Positions 41,240 through 42,768 of a stretch of DNA of 42,768 nucleotides are shown here, in pieces. A program made the translations under genes and the position numbers. Every line of letters starts with the position of its first letter. Within the stretch, counting starts at the first letter, position 1. Below the pieces are notes generated by a model. The model worked only from the letters and a program-made list of their open reading frames with translations. It was not told where the DNA came from and did no database searches. This DNA is from an uncultured bacterium. GTDB lineage: Bacteria; Desulfobacterota; DSM-4660; Desulfatiglandales; CALKZT01. The stretch lies in contig CALKZT010000037.1 of assembly GCA_938002815.1 (NCBI GenBank), forward strand, positions 1 to 42,768, in the 5' to 3' direction.

Positions 41240-42709
41240 TTACCTCCTAACAATTATACGTTTTGTACCTTCCCCGTAATCTATTAGCTTCATCCTCCTC
41301 GCAAACTCGATGGCTGACTCCGAAATAGTATAGGGTGTCTCCTTTATACTTGAGATAGGCAAATTATGTAGGAGTCCCGCTACATTTTCAGACTTCACGA
41401 GTACCGATGGCAAGGAGATGGAATAATTTCTGCTTAAATCTATTTCCCTTTCCCCCACTTTTATGCTCTCCAATACTGTTTTCTCACCCATTTTAAGGGT
41501 GTAGCTAAACCCTGATATCTGATTTTTGAAATCCTCTATCTCTCCCTGAACAAATCTTAGGAGATCCCCTCCCTTTACAAAACCCGTTACGATCTTGTTC
41601 TTGTAAGGGTACATCTCCTTAATATCGCCCTCCCTCAGTGGCAGAGGACCATACCTCACATGAAATTCCTTTCTCAGCGAATCGTTATTTATTATCGCAA
41701 TATCCGTCTTGCTCTTCCACCTGATCGCATCAGCTATAAAACTTCCCAGGGTTCCCTCATTGGGAATCTTCCCCTTTGGTTTATGGAGACTACTTCTAAC
41801 CAGAGCGATCGAATTGCCCTTTTGTTCTGATACCATTTCCTTAAAGTTCATTAGCTCATAAGTAAATTTATCAGGGAAAAGTGGTATGAGTTGGTTCTGA
41901 ACAACTTTAACTTTCCCTTCTTCGTATTCTAATTCTAATTTTCCCAAAAATTGATTCATTGAGCCAGCCTGGACTATTGGTTTTCCCTTCATATAAATAG
42001 GTGTTTCTGTGGTAATATGAGTATGACCTGTTATGACAACATCAATACAACTATCATCAGAAAGTCCTTCAACTAACTCTTTGATATCACTAATATTGTC
42101 GTGGATCACCAAAACCGTTATGTCTGCCCTGCAGATGAAGGGCTCATATTTCTTTATAGAACCTTTCAGATCCTCTACACGAAGCCCCTTCTCCTTTAGC
42201 ACACCATTCACCTTTGGATAATCGTCCATTATCAAACCGAGAAAGGATACAGAAATGTCTCTTTCCTTGGCTATTGTAAAAGGTCTAAAGTAGGGCTCAT
42301 TCTTCTCGTTCACTATGTTGGCACAAATTGGATTTAATTCCTTTAGTATTTCTGGGAACCCGTGGTCGAATTCGTGGTTACCCAAAGAGAGGATGTGCCT
42401 ACCCCTAAACCCTATTTGGTCCAGTTCCCCTTGATAAAGCCCCCAGACCTCCAGCTCCACCCTGCCCTTTTTATCCTCAGGTAAGCGTGGCCCGGTCACA
42501 ATGTCTCCTGCCACTACATAGAAGTTTAGGAGACCTTTTTGGTTCTCCTCCTTTAAGATCTCCAGGACCTTTGGCAGGCCAGCCTCTTGAGCCGACGGAA
42601 AAAACCATCCGTGTAGGTCATTTTGGTAAAATATATTGAGCCTTTGGCCCGGGTATGAAGGGCTTGTAAGTATAATTACGAATAGTACCGCAATGAAAGG
42701 CCTCTTCAT
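41240..42709 (-). CDS. Periplasmic 5'-nucleotidase/UshA-like metallophosphoesterase
   Basis: 489 aa with a signal peptide (about 1-20). The metallophosphatase core shows NDLHGW (about 30-35), AGDIV (about 68-72), LGNHEFDHG (about 109-117), VIHDN (about 202) and GHTH (about 228-231), covering the usual dinuclear metal ligands. The C-terminal 5'-nucleotidase domain (about 300-489) includes GSFIADAIRWKSKTDIAIIN. It probably hydrolyses nucleotides or other phosphoesters in the periplasm to recover phosphate or nucleosides. The middle of the gene (about 41800-42100) is AT-rich. It is co-transcribed with the GAF-domain gene. Confidence 0.92.
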   Translation of the reverse strand: MKRPFIAVLFVIILTSPSYPGQRLNIFYQNDLHGWFFPSAQEAGLPKVLEILKEENQKGLLNFYVVAGDIVTGPRLPEDKKGRVELEVWGLYQGELDQIGFRGRHILSLGNHEFDHGFPEILKELNPICANIVNEKNEPYFRPFTIAKERDISVSFLGLIMDDYPKVNGVLKEKGLRVEDLKGSIKKYEPFICRADITVLVIHDNISDIKELVEGLSDDSCIDVVITGHTHITTETPIYMKGKPIVQAGSMNQFLGKLELEYEEGKVKVVQNQLIPLFPDKFTYELMNFKEMVSEQKGNSIALVRSSLHKPKGKIPNEGTLGSFIADAIRWKSKTDIAIINNDSLRKEFHVRYGPLPLREGDIKEMYPYKNKIVTGFVKGGDLLRFVQGEIEDFKNQISGFSYTLKMGEKTVLESIKVGEREIDLSRNYSISLPSVLVKSENVAGLLHNLPISSIKETPYTISESAIEFARRMKLIDYGEGTKRIIVRR

Positions 42710-42741
42710 CCCCTACCCCCTTTCTCCTCACCCAATACCTC

Positions 42742-42762
42742 AAGGCCTTTTTGGCCTTTTTT
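42742..42762 (+). terminator. Small hairpin with T-tract at right edge
   Basis: AAGGCC-TTTTT-GGCCTT followed by TTTT reads as a short intrinsic terminator on the plus strand, yet no plus-strand gene ends nearby. It lies upstream of the minus-strand phosphohydrolase, so it may stop antisense transcripts or be chance. Confidence 0.3.
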
Positions 42763-42768
42763 ATATTC

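Noticed and set aside
1-42768. CRISPR arrays, insertion sequences, integrases, attachment sites, phage genes, rRNA
   Set aside because: No regularly spaced repeats, transposase or integrase motifs, or rRNA sequence were found on reading both strands.

Overview
The window comes from a Gram-negative, probably anaerobic bacterium with sulfur-based respiration. Supporting this are two membrane-anchored multiheme c-type cytochromes, a YeeE/TusA/DsrE-like sulfur-handling cluster, an NrpR-type nitrogen regulator divergent from a stand-alone FMN glutamate synthase, an outer-membrane YjbH-like protein and a sigma-54 activator. The mix looks most like Desulfobacterota (deltaproteobacterial sulfate reducers or sulfur disproportionators). 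The heavy use of AGG/AGA arginine and ATA isoleucine codons hints at thermophily. Both placements are inference from gene content; no marker search was possible.

Layout. (1) 1-4276, plus strand: the end of a sigma-54-dependent response regulator, a 7TM/four-PAS/GGDEF diguanylate cyclase and an M24 peptidase, overlapping head to tail. (2) 20297-4236, minus strand: two long operons in series. The first (20297-14467) carries a Cys-rich small protein, two tandem HtrA proteases, a periplasmic TPR protein with a single C-terminal cysteine, a YeeE/YedE (TsuA-like) transporter, TusA, two DsrE-like proteins and a 57-aa protein missing from the ORF track; it ends at a strong intrinsic terminator. The second (14192-4236) is the classic thrS-infC-rpmI-rplT-pheS-pheT translation operon, followed by a MerR-type regulator and two related multiheme cytochromes with about 12 and 10 hemes. 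infC appears to start at an AUC codon inside the 3' end of thrS. (3) 20441-21721, plus: an MFS transporter whose ribosome-binding site sits in the loop of a perfect hairpin. (4) 21973-31318, plus: a tightly packed run of an EF-G-like GTPase, MogA, a B12-type radical SAM protein fused to a GNAT acetyltransferase, a SPASM-type radical SAM protein, a YjbH-like outer-membrane protein, an Ala/Gly-rich exported protein, an intrinsic terminator and a lipoprotein. (5) tRNA-Pro(GGG) on the minus strand, then dprA-topA on plus. (6) nrpR and a glutamate synthase domain gene, divergent, with two inverted repeats placed at their promoters. (7) metG-xth on plus, converging on a UshA-like phosphohydrolase/GAF pair on minus.

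Most of the window is well-known housekeeping. The less explained parts are the radical SAM/GNAT/SPASM/YjbH run, which could be a modification-and-export or surface-polymer system, and the sulfur cluster with its C-terminal-Cys periplasmic protein and unlisted small protein. No CRISPR array, insertion sequence, integrase or phage gene was seen.
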